Source: an uncultured Bacteroidales bacterium
Lineage (GTDB): Bacteria; Bacteroidota; Bacteroidia; Bacteroidales; UBA932
Direction of reading: 5' to 3'
Length of the DNA stretch: 47,651 bases
Assembly (NCBI GenBank): GCA_946406275.1
Contig: CAMJJZ010000002.1
Location: 1-47,651 of the forward strand
Shown: one piece after another, positions 32,540 to 40,937 of the stretch
Layout of the letters: every line of letters begins with the position of its first letter
Numbering within the stretch: the stretch's first letter is position 1
The notes under the pieces: generated by a model
Told to the model about the DNA's origin: nothing
Seen by the model: only the letters and a program-made list of their open reading frames with translations
The model's database searches: none
Translations under genes and position numbers: made by a program

Positions 32540-33169
32540 ATGAAAATATGCATCATAGTAGCTATGGAGAGCGAGTACGCTCTTATGGCAAAGCTTCTGG
32601 AACAGGGCGGTGTTCCCGGGCACCAGCTTGTGCTGGAACGCTGCGGTATGGGTAAGGTCAACGCCGCTGTAGTGGCTACGGAAATGATCGCCCGTGAAAA
32701 ACCCGATTTAGTGATATCTACAGGTGTTGCCGGAGCCACTTCCCCCAAGGTACATACCGGCTCCTTCGTAGTCAGTGAAACCGTGGCTTATCACGATGCC
32801 TGGTACGGCGAAGGCAATGCCTACGGCCAGGTTCAGGGCCTTCCGGCGGTGTTTACGTCGCCAAAGGACCTTGTGGCCAAGGCTGCCGCGCATGGCGCCA
32901 TGCCCGGCCTCATCACCAGCGGTGACCGCTTCATAGAAACCAAGGCAGAGGTACAGGCCATCAGGGAGCACTTCCCGGAGTCACTTGCCGTGGACATGGA
33001 GTCCGGCGCCCTGGCGCAAACCTGCTATCTCAAAGGCGTTCCTTTCATCTCCCTCCGCCTTATATCGGACGGTGACGACGACGCCCACATGGAAGCCTAC
33101 AAGAACTTCTGGCAAACGGCCGGCTCGGAAAGCTTCCGCATGGTACATTCTTTCCTTGAATCCATATAA
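32540..33169 (+). CDS. mtnN: 5'-methylthioadenosine/S-adenosylhomocysteine nucleosidase
   Basis: Cytosolic nucleosidase of 209 residues that cleaves adenine from methylthioadenosine and S-adenosylhomocysteine, so removing by-products of S-adenosylmethionine use. The start KICIIVAMESEYALM carries the catalytic Glu of the MtnN/Pfs family. CGMGKVNAAVVATEMI and ISTGVAGAT follow. The C-terminal half has AVDMESGALAQTCYLKGVPF and the catalytic SDGDDD. It is somewhat shorter than E. coli MtnN (232). It leads a plus-strand operon (membrane protein, DPP IV-like peptidase, lpd) and starts four bases behind a -7 box. The transcript must therefore be almost leaderless. Confidence 0.93.
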   Translation: MKICIIVAMESEYALMAKLLEQGGVPGHQLVLERCGMGKVNAAVVATEMIAREKPDLVISTGVAGATSPKVHTGSFVVSETVAYHDAWYGEGNAYGQVQGLPAVFTSPKDLVAKAAAHGAMPGLITSGDRFIETKAEVQAIREHFPESLAVDMESGALAQTCYLKGVPFISLRLISDGDDDAHMEAYKNFWQTAGSESFRMVHSFLESI

Positions 33170-33180
33170 TTAATCATATC

Positions 33181-33630
33181 ATGAACGAGAATCCTGAAAC
33201 TCCAAAAAAGAAATCCGGCTGGGGCTGGTTAGTGTGGCTTCTTGTCATCCTTCTTCTGGTAGGATGCGGCTGGGGCTATTTTAAATACCTCTGGGTATTC
33301 TCCGACGGCACCAAGACCGGCGAACTCAACTCCCTCACCTACACCGGATATATCTGGAAAACCTACGAGGGAGAGATCATCCTCAGCGGCTACGGCAGCA
33401 AGCAGAATAGCGGCAGCGTACAGTCCAAGAACTTCAAGTTCTCCGTAAAGGACCCTGAGGTTGCCCTGCAGCTTTCCAAGATGACCGGATACAGAGTAAC
33501 CGTGCACTATAAGGAATACAAGGGCGCACTTCCCTGGAGAGGGTATGAGAAAGCCGTGGTAGACTTCGTGAATCCTGAGCCCGCCCCCGCATCCACCGTA
33601 CACGACGAAGACGACACCCTGTTCCTATGA
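33181..33630 (+). CDS. Single-pass membrane protein of unknown function
   Basis: Protein of 149 residues with a basic N-terminus (ETPKKKSGWGWL), one membrane helix at about residues 16-34 (LVWLLVILLLVGCGWGYF) and a beta-rich outside domain. The domain contains FSDGTKTGELNSLTYTGYIW, KTYEGEIILSG, and later HYKEYKGALPWRGYE. Proteins like this are common in Bacteroidales and lack a known function; database names such as 6-phosphogluconate dehydrogenase that sometimes accompany them are not supported by the sequence. It has no lipobox, although a Cys lies in the helix. Its stop overlaps the start of the DPP IV-like gene (ATGA), so a role near the membrane together with that peptidase is possible. 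Confidence 0.7.
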   Translation: MNENPETPKKKSGWGWLVWLLVILLLVGCGWGYFKYLWVFSDGTKTGELNSLTYTGYIWKTYEGEIILSGYGSKQNSGSVQSKNFKFSVKDPEVALQLSKMTGYRVTVHYKEYKGALPWRGYEKAVVDFVNPEPAPASTVHDEDDTLFL

Positions 33631-35654
33631 AAAAGATTGCATTAGTTGTCTGGACGATGCTCTCCTGCACCGCCCTTTTTGCGCAGCGCGTAATAGACAC
33701 GCGTGAAGCCCATCCCGGCAAGGACCTCACCATGGAGGAAGCCATATTCAGCGGCGTAGGCTACTGCCGTGCGCAGGCCATGTGGCTGGACAATGACACC
33801 TTCGTCTACATGAAAGGCCGCGGAGAAGCCCCAATTAAGGGCAGCGTAAAAACCACTGTCACAGAGGCTTACAAGATGGAGCCCAGAAAGCGTGGAGACG
33901 GCTGGATCACCTCCCCCGCCGGCTATGCCATCAAACTGGACGGCAGTTCCCTCTACGGCCGCAAGGACGGCAAGGAGATTCCTATCGGCCTTTCTGACGA
34001 TGACAACATAGTCTACGGCGGAACGTCCATGCGCAATGAGTTCGGCTTCTCCAAGGGCTGGGAATGGTCCCCTTCCGGCAAGAGCATCGCCTTCTACAGG
34101 AAGGACCAGACGGACGTAACCGCGTTCCCTCTCCTGGACATCAAGTCCCGCACCGGCAACCTGGTCGAGCTAAAATACCCCATGAACGGAATGGCTTCAG
34201 AGAAGCTCCGCGTGGGTATATTCAACTTTGAAAAGGAATGCACCGTCTGGCTGGACGTGACGGACTTTTCGGAGGAGCGCTACATCACCAACCTTGCATG
34301 GAGCCCGGACGATGCCTATATCTTCGCACAGGTGGTTGACCGTGAGCAGCATCACATGCACCTTAACAAGTACTCCACCGCAACGGGAAAGCTTGTAAGG
34401 ACCATACTCACTGAGGAAAACAATGCGTGGATTGAACCTCTGGATCCGGTCTGGTTCATCAAGGGCAGGAACGATGTATTCCTGTACCGCACCGCCAACC
34501 GCGACGGCTGGCATCACCTCTATCTGGTAGATACCGTGGGCACAATAAGGCATCTTCCCACAGCAAACGGAGACCTTGAATACCTCGGAAACGACGGTAC
34601 AAATGTCTTCTACACATCAGGAGAGCAGAATCCCGTAGGAAACCATCTCTTCAAGATCAAGCTCCGCGTTCCGGCAAAGAAGGCCGTTGCAAAGGCATCT
34701 TTCTACAAGCCCGTGATGCTCACCAGCGGCCGTGGATGGCACAACGTGAGCCTGAACGAAGACTTCACCTGGTTCCTGGACAACTGCAGCAACACAAGCA
34801 CTCCCACCGTGGTCACGCTGCGTTCCACGGACGGCAAGAAGAGCCGCGAACTGTTCTCCCTGGATGATCCTCTCAAGGACTACGCCTCCTGCAAGGTGGA
34901 ACTGGGCACTGTGCCTTCCGCCGACGGCAATTACGAGAACTACTACCGCCTCATATATCCCAAGAACTTTACTCCTTCAAAGATTTATCCTGTAATAGTT
35001 TACGTTTACGGAGGCCCTCACAGCCAGATGGTTCAGGACAGCTGGCTGGGTCAGATAAGGATGTGGGAGATGCTTATGGCCCAGCGCGGTTATGTGGTTT
35101 ACGTACAGGACAACCGAGGCACTTCCAACCGCGGCCTTGCCTTTGAGCAGGCCATAAACCGCCAGTGCGGCAAAGCGGAGATGGAAGACCAGGTTGTTGG
35201 CATCAAGCGCCTCATGGAGAATCCCTGGGTGGATTCTTCCCGCATCGGCGTTCATGGCTGGAGCTACGGCGGATTCATGACCATTTCGCTTATGACAACC
35301 TATCCTGATATCTTCAAGGTAGGCGTAGCCGGCGGCCCCGTCATTGACTGGAAATGGTACGAGATCATGTACGGAGAACGCTACATGGACAATCCTGAAA
35401 CCAATCCGGAAGGCTTTGAGAGCACATCTCTCATAAACAAGGCAAAGAATCTGAAAGGCAAGCTCCTCATATGCCAGGGCGCCGTAGACGACACCGTGGT
35501 CTGGGAGCACAGCCTCAGCTTCATACAGGAGTGTATAGACAACAACATCCAGGTGGACTACTTCCCCTACCCGGTTGCGCAGCACAACGTATTCGGCCGT
35601 AACCGCATCCACCTTATGGACAAAGTAACGCTTTATTTTGAAGATTATCTGTAA
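33627..35654 (+). CDS. Exported dipeptidyl-peptidase IV-like serine peptidase (S9B)
   Basis: Exported peptidase of 675 residues; the signal peptide is MKKIALVVWTMLSCTALFAQ. An N-terminal beta-propeller (about residues 40-420) with SPDDAYIFAQV-type blades is followed by the alpha/beta-hydrolase domain. The catalytic serine is in HGWSYGGFMT (Ser546), with Asp in GAVDDTVVW (621 or 622) and His in AQHNVFG (653), the order and spacing of the S9 family. VYGGPHSQMV precedes it. DPP IV enzymes release X-Pro or X-Ala dipeptides in the periplasm; the Glu-Glu motif that fixes the substrate N-terminus in S9B enzymes was not certain to me. It is coupled by 4 bases to the membrane protein upstream and by 1 base to lpd downstream. 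Confidence 0.9.
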   Translation: MKKIALVVWTMLSCTALFAQRVIDTREAHPGKDLTMEEAIFSGVGYCRAQAMWLDNDTFVYMKGRGEAPIKGSVKTTVTEAYKMEPRKRGDGWITSPAGYAIKLDGSSLYGRKDGKEIPIGLSDDDNIVYGGTSMRNEFGFSKGWEWSPSGKSIAFYRKDQTDVTAFPLLDIKSRTGNLVELKYPMNGMASEKLRVGIFNFEKECTVWLDVTDFSEERYITNLAWSPDDAYIFAQVVDREQHHMHLNKYSTATGKLVRTILTEENNAWIEPLDPVWFIKGRNDVFLYRTANRDGWHHLYLVDTVGTIRHLPTANGDLEYLGNDGTNVFYTSGEQNPVGNHLFKIKLRVPAKKAVAKASFYKPVMLTSGRGWHNVSLNEDFTWFLDNCSNTSTPTVVTLRSTDGKKSRELFSLDDPLKDYASCKVELGTVPSADGNYENYYRLIYPKNFTPSKIYPVIVYVYGGPHSQMVQDSWLGQIRMWEMLMAQRGYVVYVQDNRGTSNRGLAFEQAINRQCGKAEMEDQVVGIKRLMENPWVDSSRIGVHGWSYGGFMTISLMTTYPDIFKVGVAGGPVIDWKWYEIMYGERYMDNPETNPEGFESTSLINKAKNLKGKLLICQGAVDDTVVWEHSLSFIQECIDNNIQVDYFPYPVAQHNVFGRNRIHLMDKVTLYFEDYL

Positions 35655-36979
35655 TGTACAAGTTAGCTATCATAGGCGGCGGCCCCGGAGGTTACGTTGC
35701 CGCTGAAAAGGCCGCAAAGGCCGGAATGAGCGTGGTCCTGTTCGAGGCCGGGGAACTTGGCGGAGTATGCCTTAACGAAGGCTGTATTCCTACCAAGACG
35801 CTTCTTTACAGCGCAAAGATTTACGACTATGCCGCCCATGGGGACAGGTATGGAGTGAACTTCGAAGGCGCCAGCCTGGACTTCCCTGCCGTCATGAAAC
35901 GCAAGGAAAAAGTGGTCAAGAAACTCGTCGGCGGCATCAAGGTCCGTATGCGTAACGCCGGAGTGGAGGTGGTGAAGGCATCGGCCTATATCAACGGCCC
36001 TTGCGAAGGCGGGTTCAGCATTACGGCTGAAGAGACGGAGTACCAGGCTGAGAAGCTGCTGCTTTGCACCGGCTCATCGGCCGTCGTGCCTCCTATTCCT
36101 GGACTTGCAGACTCCCCTGCCGTGGTTACCAACCGGGAAATCCTTCAGCTGGACGAAAAGCCTGAAAATCTGGTGGTTATCGGAGGTGGCGTCATAGGCA
36201 TGGAGTTCGCCAGCTTCTTCAATTCCATCGGCACAAAGGTAACGGTAGTTGAAATGCTGCCAAAGATCCTTGGGCCTATGGACGATGAAGTATCGGCAAT
36301 GCTTCAGGCGCAGTACGCCAAGAAGGGCGTGGAGTTCCACCTGAGCTGCAAAGTCACCGCTATCGAAGGGAATGCCGTGGTTTACGAGACCCCGGAAGGC
36401 GAAGTATGCAGAGCTGAAGGCGACAAGATCCTCCTCTCAGTTGGCCGTCGTCCCAACCTTAAGGGCTACGGTCTGGAGAACCTGGGGGTAGCCTGCGGAC
36501 GCGGAATAGAGGTTGATAAGCACATGCGCACATCGGTCCCGGGCGTATATGCCGCAGGCGACGTCACCGCCCTCTCCATGCTGGCCCACACGGCCTCCAG
36601 GCAGGCGGAAGTGGCCATCAACGACATGCTTGGCAAGGACGATGAAATGACCTACGACGCCATCCCTGGCATCGTGTACACCAATCCGGAGGTTGCCGGC
36701 GTGGGTGCACTCAAGGGAGAACGGGAGCTCAAGCTTCCCATGGCCTACAGCGGCCGCTTCGTGGCTGAAAACGAGCGCGGTGAAGGCCTCTGCAAGATTA
36801 TCCTTGAAGGGGAACGCGTAACAGGCGTGCACATGCTGGGAAATCCCTGCTCGGAGATTATTGCCGCAGCAGCCATAGCAATTTCCCGCGGCTGCACCGT
36901 GGAAGACTTGCTTAAGGTGGTGTTCCCCCACCCTACGGTTGGCGAGATTATCAAAGAGACGCTGGCATCAGCGGAATAG
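35654..36979 (+). CDS. lpd: Dihydrolipoyl dehydrogenase
   Basis: FAD-dependent disulfide oxidoreductase of 441 residues that reoxidises the lipoyl groups of 2-oxoacid dehydrogenase complexes or of the glycine cleavage system. The FAD motif IIGGGPGGYVAAEKAAKAG starts at residue 6. The redox disulfide is GGVCLNEGCIPTKT (Cys39, Cys44), the NAD-binding motif is VVIGGGVIGMEFASFF, and FPHPTVGEIIKE near the end carries the catalytic His. It is slightly shorter than usual (about 460-475). It is the last gene of the mtnN operon and overlaps the convergent lipoate ligase gene by 12 bases. The lipoylated partner proteins are not in the window. Confidence 0.93.
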   Translation: MYKLAIIGGGPGGYVAAEKAAKAGMSVVLFEAGELGGVCLNEGCIPTKTLLYSAKIYDYAAHGDRYGVNFEGASLDFPAVMKRKEKVVKKLVGGIKVRMRNAGVEVVKASAYINGPCEGGFSITAEETEYQAEKLLLCTGSSAVVPPIPGLADSPAVVTNREILQLDEKPENLVVIGGGVIGMEFASFFNSIGTKVTVVEMLPKILGPMDDEVSAMLQAQYAKKGVEFHLSCKVTAIEGNAVVYETPEGEVCRAEGDKILLSVGRRPNLKGYGLENLGVACGRGIEVDKHMRTSVPGVYAAGDVTALSMLAHTASRQAEVAINDMLGKDDEMTYDAIPGIVYTNPEVAGVGALKGERELKLPMAYSGRFVAENERGEGLCKIILEGERVTGVHMLGNPCSEIIAAAAIAISRGCTVEDLLKVVFPHPTVGEIIKETLASAE

Positions 36980-37882
36980 CACGGAGATATCGTCTACTCC
37001 GTCAAAATAGTCCCTTACGGGAACGGTACAAAGGTCTTCCACGCGAAGGCCTTTGATCTTTTCTACGAGTTCCCGGACGGGTTTTGAGCCTATGAAATCT
37101 CCTTCAAAGGAGACTTCTGTCAATACTCCGTGTTTAATGGAATAGTTGGCAGTTACTGTGCCGCAGGAGAATTTGTGGGTATTGCGGAAATCCGTTTTGG
37201 GCGAATGGCCGTAGCGCCAGTCCCAGGAGCGGAACTTGAAGGATGCAATTTGTTCTATTTCTGCAATTTGCTCTGTAGGAAGCAACTCTGGTGTTTCTCC
37301 TCCAAGAGCATTGTGCAGTGCGGCCTGGAACTCTTGAATAGTGCCGTAATGCAGGTATTCCTTGAGGTTGGCAACCTTTGAACGGACGGACTGCACGCCG
37401 GCGGCGGAGAGTTTGCTGCCAGGCGTGGAGAGCGCACTGAGGAGCATTTCCAGGTTCACATCGAACATCAGCGTGCCGTGTACAAAGATGCGGTCTCCGG
37501 CAAGGCGTTTGGCGTAGCCGGAGCACTTGCGGCCGTCTACCATAATGTCGTTGCGGCCTGTGAGTTCTGCCGGGGCTCCTAGTTGGCGTAATGCATCCGC
37601 CACCCTTGCAGGGCCGTCTTCATAGCCCACGAAAGTGTAATTGAGGTTGCCAAGGTCATGATATACGGCGCCACCGCCGGACACCCTGCGAACCAGTTCA
37701 ATGCCGTTTGCATCGATGAAAGGCAGATTAACCTCCGCGTATGCGCTCTGGTTAAGGCCGATTATTACCGACGGCTTGTTCTGCCAAAGATAGAAACCCT
37801 CGAAATCCGTATGCTCAAGCACATAGCTGTCGAAGGCCATGTTGAAATGCGGGTCCAGGGATGTGTTCAGAAGGGTTTTCAT
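36968..37882 (-). CDS. lplA: Lipoate-protein ligase A
   Basis: Cytosolic ligase of 304 residues that activates lipoate with ATP and attaches it to a lysine of lipoyl domains. Family features are the opening NMAFDSYVLEH, LWQNKPSVIIGLNQSAYAEV, RRVSGGGAVYHDLGNLNYTF (the lipoyl-AMP loop) and GRKCSGYAKRLAGDRIFVHGTLMFDV. The C-terminal small domain begins near residue 225 (FKFRSWDWRYGHSP), as in LplA. It follows the Uup-like gene with a 4-base overlap. Its end overlaps lpd by 12 bases, putting a lipoate-attachment enzyme opposite the enzyme that reoxidises lipoate. Confidence 0.93.
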   Translation of the reverse strand: MKTLLNTSLDPHFNMAFDSYVLEHTDFEGFYLWQNKPSVIIGLNQSAYAEVNLPFIDANGIELVRRVSGGGAVYHDLGNLNYTFVGYEDGPARVADALRQLGAPAELTGRNDIMVDGRKCSGYAKRLAGDRIFVHGTLMFDVNLEMLLSALSTPGSKLSAAGVQSVRSKVANLKEYLHYGTIQEFQAALHNALGGETPELLPTEQIAEIEQIASFKFRSWDWRYGHSPKTDFRNTHKFSCGTVTANYSIKHGVLTEVSFEGDFIGSKPVRELVEKIKGLRVEDLCTVPVRDYFDGVDDISVLFR

Positions 37883-39651
37883 ATTTCCGACAGTTCCAGC
37901 CAGCGCATTTCCGCTGCGTCAAGTTCATCCTTTAGCGCCGCATATCTTGCAGATGCAGTCTGCAATTCTTCCAGGCCTAAAGTACCGCCTGAGAGCTTGG
38001 CTTCCAGTTCTGACTTTTCTGCCTCCAGTGCAGCCAGAGTGCCTTCCAGAGCCTTGAGTTCCTGCTGCTCCTTCCAGGTGAGTTTGCGGACTGTTGCCGT
38101 TTTTACCTTGCCCTGAGACACGTTCTCTTCGGGTTTTGCACTCTGTGCAGCTTCATAGTCCTTAATGAACGAACGGTACTCAGTGTAGTTGCCAATGAAG
38201 TCCTTCACTACGCCTTCCCCACAGAACACAAACAGGTGGTCCACGAGGCGGTCAAGGAAGTGGCGGTCATGGGAAACTATCACCAGCGAGCCCTTGAACT
38301 CAAGGAGGTATTCTTCCAGGATGTCAAGCGTGACGATGTCCAGGTCATTCGTGGGCTCATCCAGGATGAGGAAATTAGGTTCCTGCTTGAGTATTGTTAG
38401 CAGATACAGCCTGCGCTTTTCCCCGCCGGAGAGCCTCTCAACGGGGTTGTTGAGCATATCGTGAGTGAAGAGGAAGCGCCCAAGCAGATGGGTGTCGTTC
38501 ACGGTTTCCAGCACGGTCTGGCCGGGCTTGAACTGCATTCCGCACTGATGGTAGTATCCAATCTTGAGGGATTCTCCCAGCTGGACCACTCCTTCCATAC
38601 GGCCGCCCAAAGAAGGGTCCCAGCCACCGGTGATGAGGTTCAGGAATGTCGTTTTGCCTGCTGCATTGCGGCCAACAATTCCAATGCGCTCATAGCGCTG
38701 GAAATTGTAGGTGAAATCCTTGAGGTAGCACTTCCCTTCCCACCAAAAGCTCACGCCCTTGCAGTCAATGACCTTGTTTCCAAGGTATGTGGGGCCTTTT
38801 GCCTTGGTTTCAGAAAGATCTACCTTCTTTATGGTATATGCATCAGCTGCCCGCTCTTTGATGGCCTCAAAGGCCTGTTTACGGTACTTTGCCTTGCCCG
38901 TGCGGGCGCATGGCGATGCATGGATCCATTCCAGTTCACGGCGGAAGACATTGCGGACCTTTTCCGTCTCCGCGTTATAATTGTCTATGCGTTCCTGACG
39001 CTTTTCCAGGAAGTTGGTGTAGTCTCCTCTAAAGATATAGATGTTGCCGCGGTCCATTTCCATTACGGTATTGCAGACGCGATCCAGGAAATAGCGGTCG
39101 TGCGTGACCATGAAAAGCGTGCAACGGCTGTGTTTGAGACGGTTTTCAAGGAATTCTATAGCATCCGTGTCCAGATGGTTGGTGGGCTCGTCCATTATAT
39201 AGAAGTCCGCCTCAGAAGCCAGCATCTGGGTTATGGCCACGCGCTTGACTTCACCACCGGAAAGATCTTTCATCATAGTGTCCGGAGCCAGCCCGAACTG
39301 CGTCAACAGCTGGTTTACACGCCTTTCGTACTCCCAGTAGTGGTCCTGATCCAGATGGGCGGTCCATTCCGTGGAGTTATCCATAATCTGGGAAAGGACA
39401 GTCTTTTCCGGATCATAATTGTAATCCTGTTCAAGAAATGCAATGCGTATGTCTTTAAGGAAAAGGACCTTTCCGCCACTATCGGAACTGTCTTTGCCGG
39501 CAAGTATCCTAAGAAGAGACGTCTTACCCGTGCCGTTAGGGGCAATGAGGGCAACCTTATCGCCCTCATTAACATTGAACCCAATCCCTTGGAACAGCAC
39601 CTTTGGCCCGTAGGATTTGGATATATTCTCTATCTGCAGGTAACTTGCCAT
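37879..39651 (-). CDS. ABC-F family ATPase, Uup-like
   Basis: Soluble protein of 590 residues with two ABC ATPase domains. Walker A motifs are APNGTGKT (residues 37-44) and GRNAAGKT; signatures are DLSGGEVKR and RLSGGEKRR; Walker B segments are YIMDEPTNHLD and LILDEPTNDLD. The linker has the ELEWIHASPCARTGKAKYRK element typical of Uup-type proteins. The C-terminus (about residues 530-590, LTWKEQQELKALEGTLAALE) is the coiled-coil DNA- or ribosome-binding tail of Uup. Uup is linked to transposon excision stability and ribosome function in E. coli. A -7 box (TATCTTTG) lies at 39666-39659 on the minus strand. lplA is coupled behind it by 4 bases. Confidence 0.9.
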   Translation of the reverse strand: MASYLQIENISKSYGPKVLFQGIGFNVNEGDKVALIAPNGTGKTSLLRILAGKDSSDSGGKVLFLKDIRIAFLEQDYNYDPEKTVLSQIMDNSTEWTAHLDQDHYWEYERRVNQLLTQFGLAPDTMMKDLSGGEVKRVAITQMLASEADFYIMDEPTNHLDTDAIEFLENRLKHSRCTLFMVTHDRYFLDRVCNTVMEMDRGNIYIFRGDYTNFLEKRQERIDNYNAETEKVRNVFRRELEWIHASPCARTGKAKYRKQAFEAIKERAADAYTIKKVDLSETKAKGPTYLGNKVIDCKGVSFWWEGKCYLKDFTYNFQRYERIGIVGRNAAGKTTFLNLITGGWDPSLGGRMEGVVQLGESLKIGYYHQCGMQFKPGQTVLETVNDTHLLGRFLFTHDMLNNPVERLSGGEKRRLYLLTILKQEPNFLILDEPTNDLDIVTLDILEEYLLEFKGSLVIVSHDRHFLDRLVDHLFVFCGEGVVKDFIGNYTEYRSFIKDYEAAQSAKPEENVSQGKVKTATVRKLTWKEQQELKALEGTLAALEAEKSELEAKLSGGTLGLEELQTASARYAALKDELDAAEMRWLELSEI

Positions 39652-39658
39652 AGTAATA

Positions 39659-39666
39659 CAAAGATA
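39659..39666 (-). promoter_or_regulatory. -7 box of uup-like gene and lplA
   Basis: TATCTTTG on the minus strand, eight bases before the ATG at 39651, in the 32-base gap behind codB. No -33 TTG is evident. Confidence 0.4.
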
Positions 39667-39683
39667 CTGCGACCTTGGAGGTT

Positions 39684-40937
39684 CTATTTGCGGACCAGGC
39701 GGCCTATGATGTAGCAGACTGCCGCTACGGCCATGCCGTTGATGGCGGGAACGCCCCAGTGGACCAGGTTGGCCACAACTGCGCCAAGGACTACGCCGGC
39801 TACGGAGAACCAGTTCACGGTCTTTATTTCTACCGTGCCGTCAAGGTATGCTTTCCTGTCCATGAAGTAGCTCAGGATGAGGATGATACCCACGGGAGGC
39901 AGAGTGCAGTTGAGAACGTTGAGCCAGCCGCAGAAGTTCCAATAGAGCCAAACGGCAGCGATGGTTCCAATAACACCGGAGATGAGAACCATTGCCTTCT
40001 TGCTAAGGCCGAAGATGTTGGAGAGGCCAAGGCCGCCGGTATAGAGGGCGTTGTCGTTGGTGGTCCAGATGTTAAGGCCAAGAACAAGCACTGCAAGGTA
40101 GAAGAGGTTCAGGTTCAGCATCACCTCGAAGATGTCGTTACCGCCAACGTAGATACTGGAAATGGCACCGAAGCAGAACATGAGGCTGTTGCCAAGGAAG
40201 AAGGCCACCACGGTGGTCCAGAGGCCAACCTTGGCGCTCTTTGCAAAGCGCGTGAAGTTTGGCGTTGCCGTACCTCCGGAAACGAAGCTTCCCACAACCA
40301 GGCCTGCACCTGCAATAACTCCAAGGCCTTTGGTTCCCTGATTGAACTGCTCAATAAGGCCGAGGTCTCCCTTGTTCACTGCCATAACCATTGCCACGGT
40401 ACCCAGAATGGCCACTGCGGGAACGGCTATGTAGCTGATAATTGTAAGGCTCTTAATGCCATAATAGGCACTTCCGGTCATGAGGATACCGGCAATGGCA
40501 ACAAGCAGATAACCCTGCCAGGGCATGTGGTCAGGAGTAACATCCAGACCAAGGAGTTCCTTTGCTACAGGGATTGCAAACATGGCCAGACCCACGCCGA
40601 ACCAGCCAATCTGGGTGAAGCTGATCATTGCGCTGGGAAGCCAGCTGCCTTTCTTGCCAAAGCTCCTGTGGGCCAGCATGTCAAGCGAGAGGCCGCTTTC
40701 AGCGCCAATCCAGCCAAGAGCACCGGTGTAAGCCGCCAGGATGAGGCCGCCAAGGAGCAGCGCCCAAACAAAGCCGCTGAAATTGAGACCTGCTGCGAGT
40801 TGCTGTCCAACCCACATGCTGGCACTGAAGAAGGTGAAGCCAAGCATCACCATGAACATACTCAGGTTGCTCTTGCGCCCTGCGCGGTCAACCGCCTTTG
40901 ACGTGTAATCTGCGTCAATGCCTTTGTTTTTACTCAT
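39684..40937 (-). CDS. codB: Cytosine permease CodB-like (NCS1 family)
   Basis: Inner-membrane nucleobase transporter of 417 residues, the same length as E. coli CodB. About twelve membrane helices are visible. The family features are FTFFSASMWVGQQLAAGL in helix 1, YTGALGWIGAESGLSLDMLA, SFTQIGWFGVGLAMFAIPV, then NIWTTNDNALYTGGLGLSN in the second half. Residues in these segments form the nucleobase and Na+ sites in NCS1 transporters. It is translated behind the phosphoribosyltransferase gene with an 8-base overlap, so uptake and phosphoribosylation of a nucleobase appear to be one unit. No cytosine deaminase gene is near, so the base may be cytosine (deaminated elsewhere), uracil or another pyrimidine. 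Confidence 0.88.
   Translation of the reverse strand: MSKNKGIDADYTSKAVDRAGRKSNLSMFMVMLGFTFFSASMWVGQQLAAGLNFSGFVWALLLGGLILAAYTGALGWIGAESGLSLDMLAHRSFGKKGSWLPSAMISFTQIGWFGVGLAMFAIPVAKELLGLDVTPDHMPWQGYLLVAIAGILMTGSAYYGIKSLTIISYIAVPAVAILGTVAMVMAVNKGDLGLIEQFNQGTKGLGVIAGAGLVVGSFVSGGTATPNFTRFAKSAKVGLWTTVVAFFLGNSLMFCFGAISSIYVGGNDIFEVMLNLNLFYLAVLVLGLNIWTTNDNALYTGGLGLSNIFGLSKKAMVLISGVIGTIAAVWLYWNFCGWLNVLNCTLPPVGIILILSYFMDRKAYLDGTVEIKTVNWFSVAGVVLGAVVANLVHWGVPAINGMAVAAVCYIIGRLVRK

Noticed and set aside
38461..39714. Open frame of 417 codons on the plus strand opposite the uup-like gene
   Set aside because: The minus-strand gene has two complete ABC domains; the antisense frame shows no domain and no promoter.
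39675..40901. Open frame of 408 codons on the plus strand opposite codB
   Set aside because: codB on the minus strand has full NCS1 motifs; the opposite frame is His/Gly/Ala-rich with no family features and is a by-product of codon bias.
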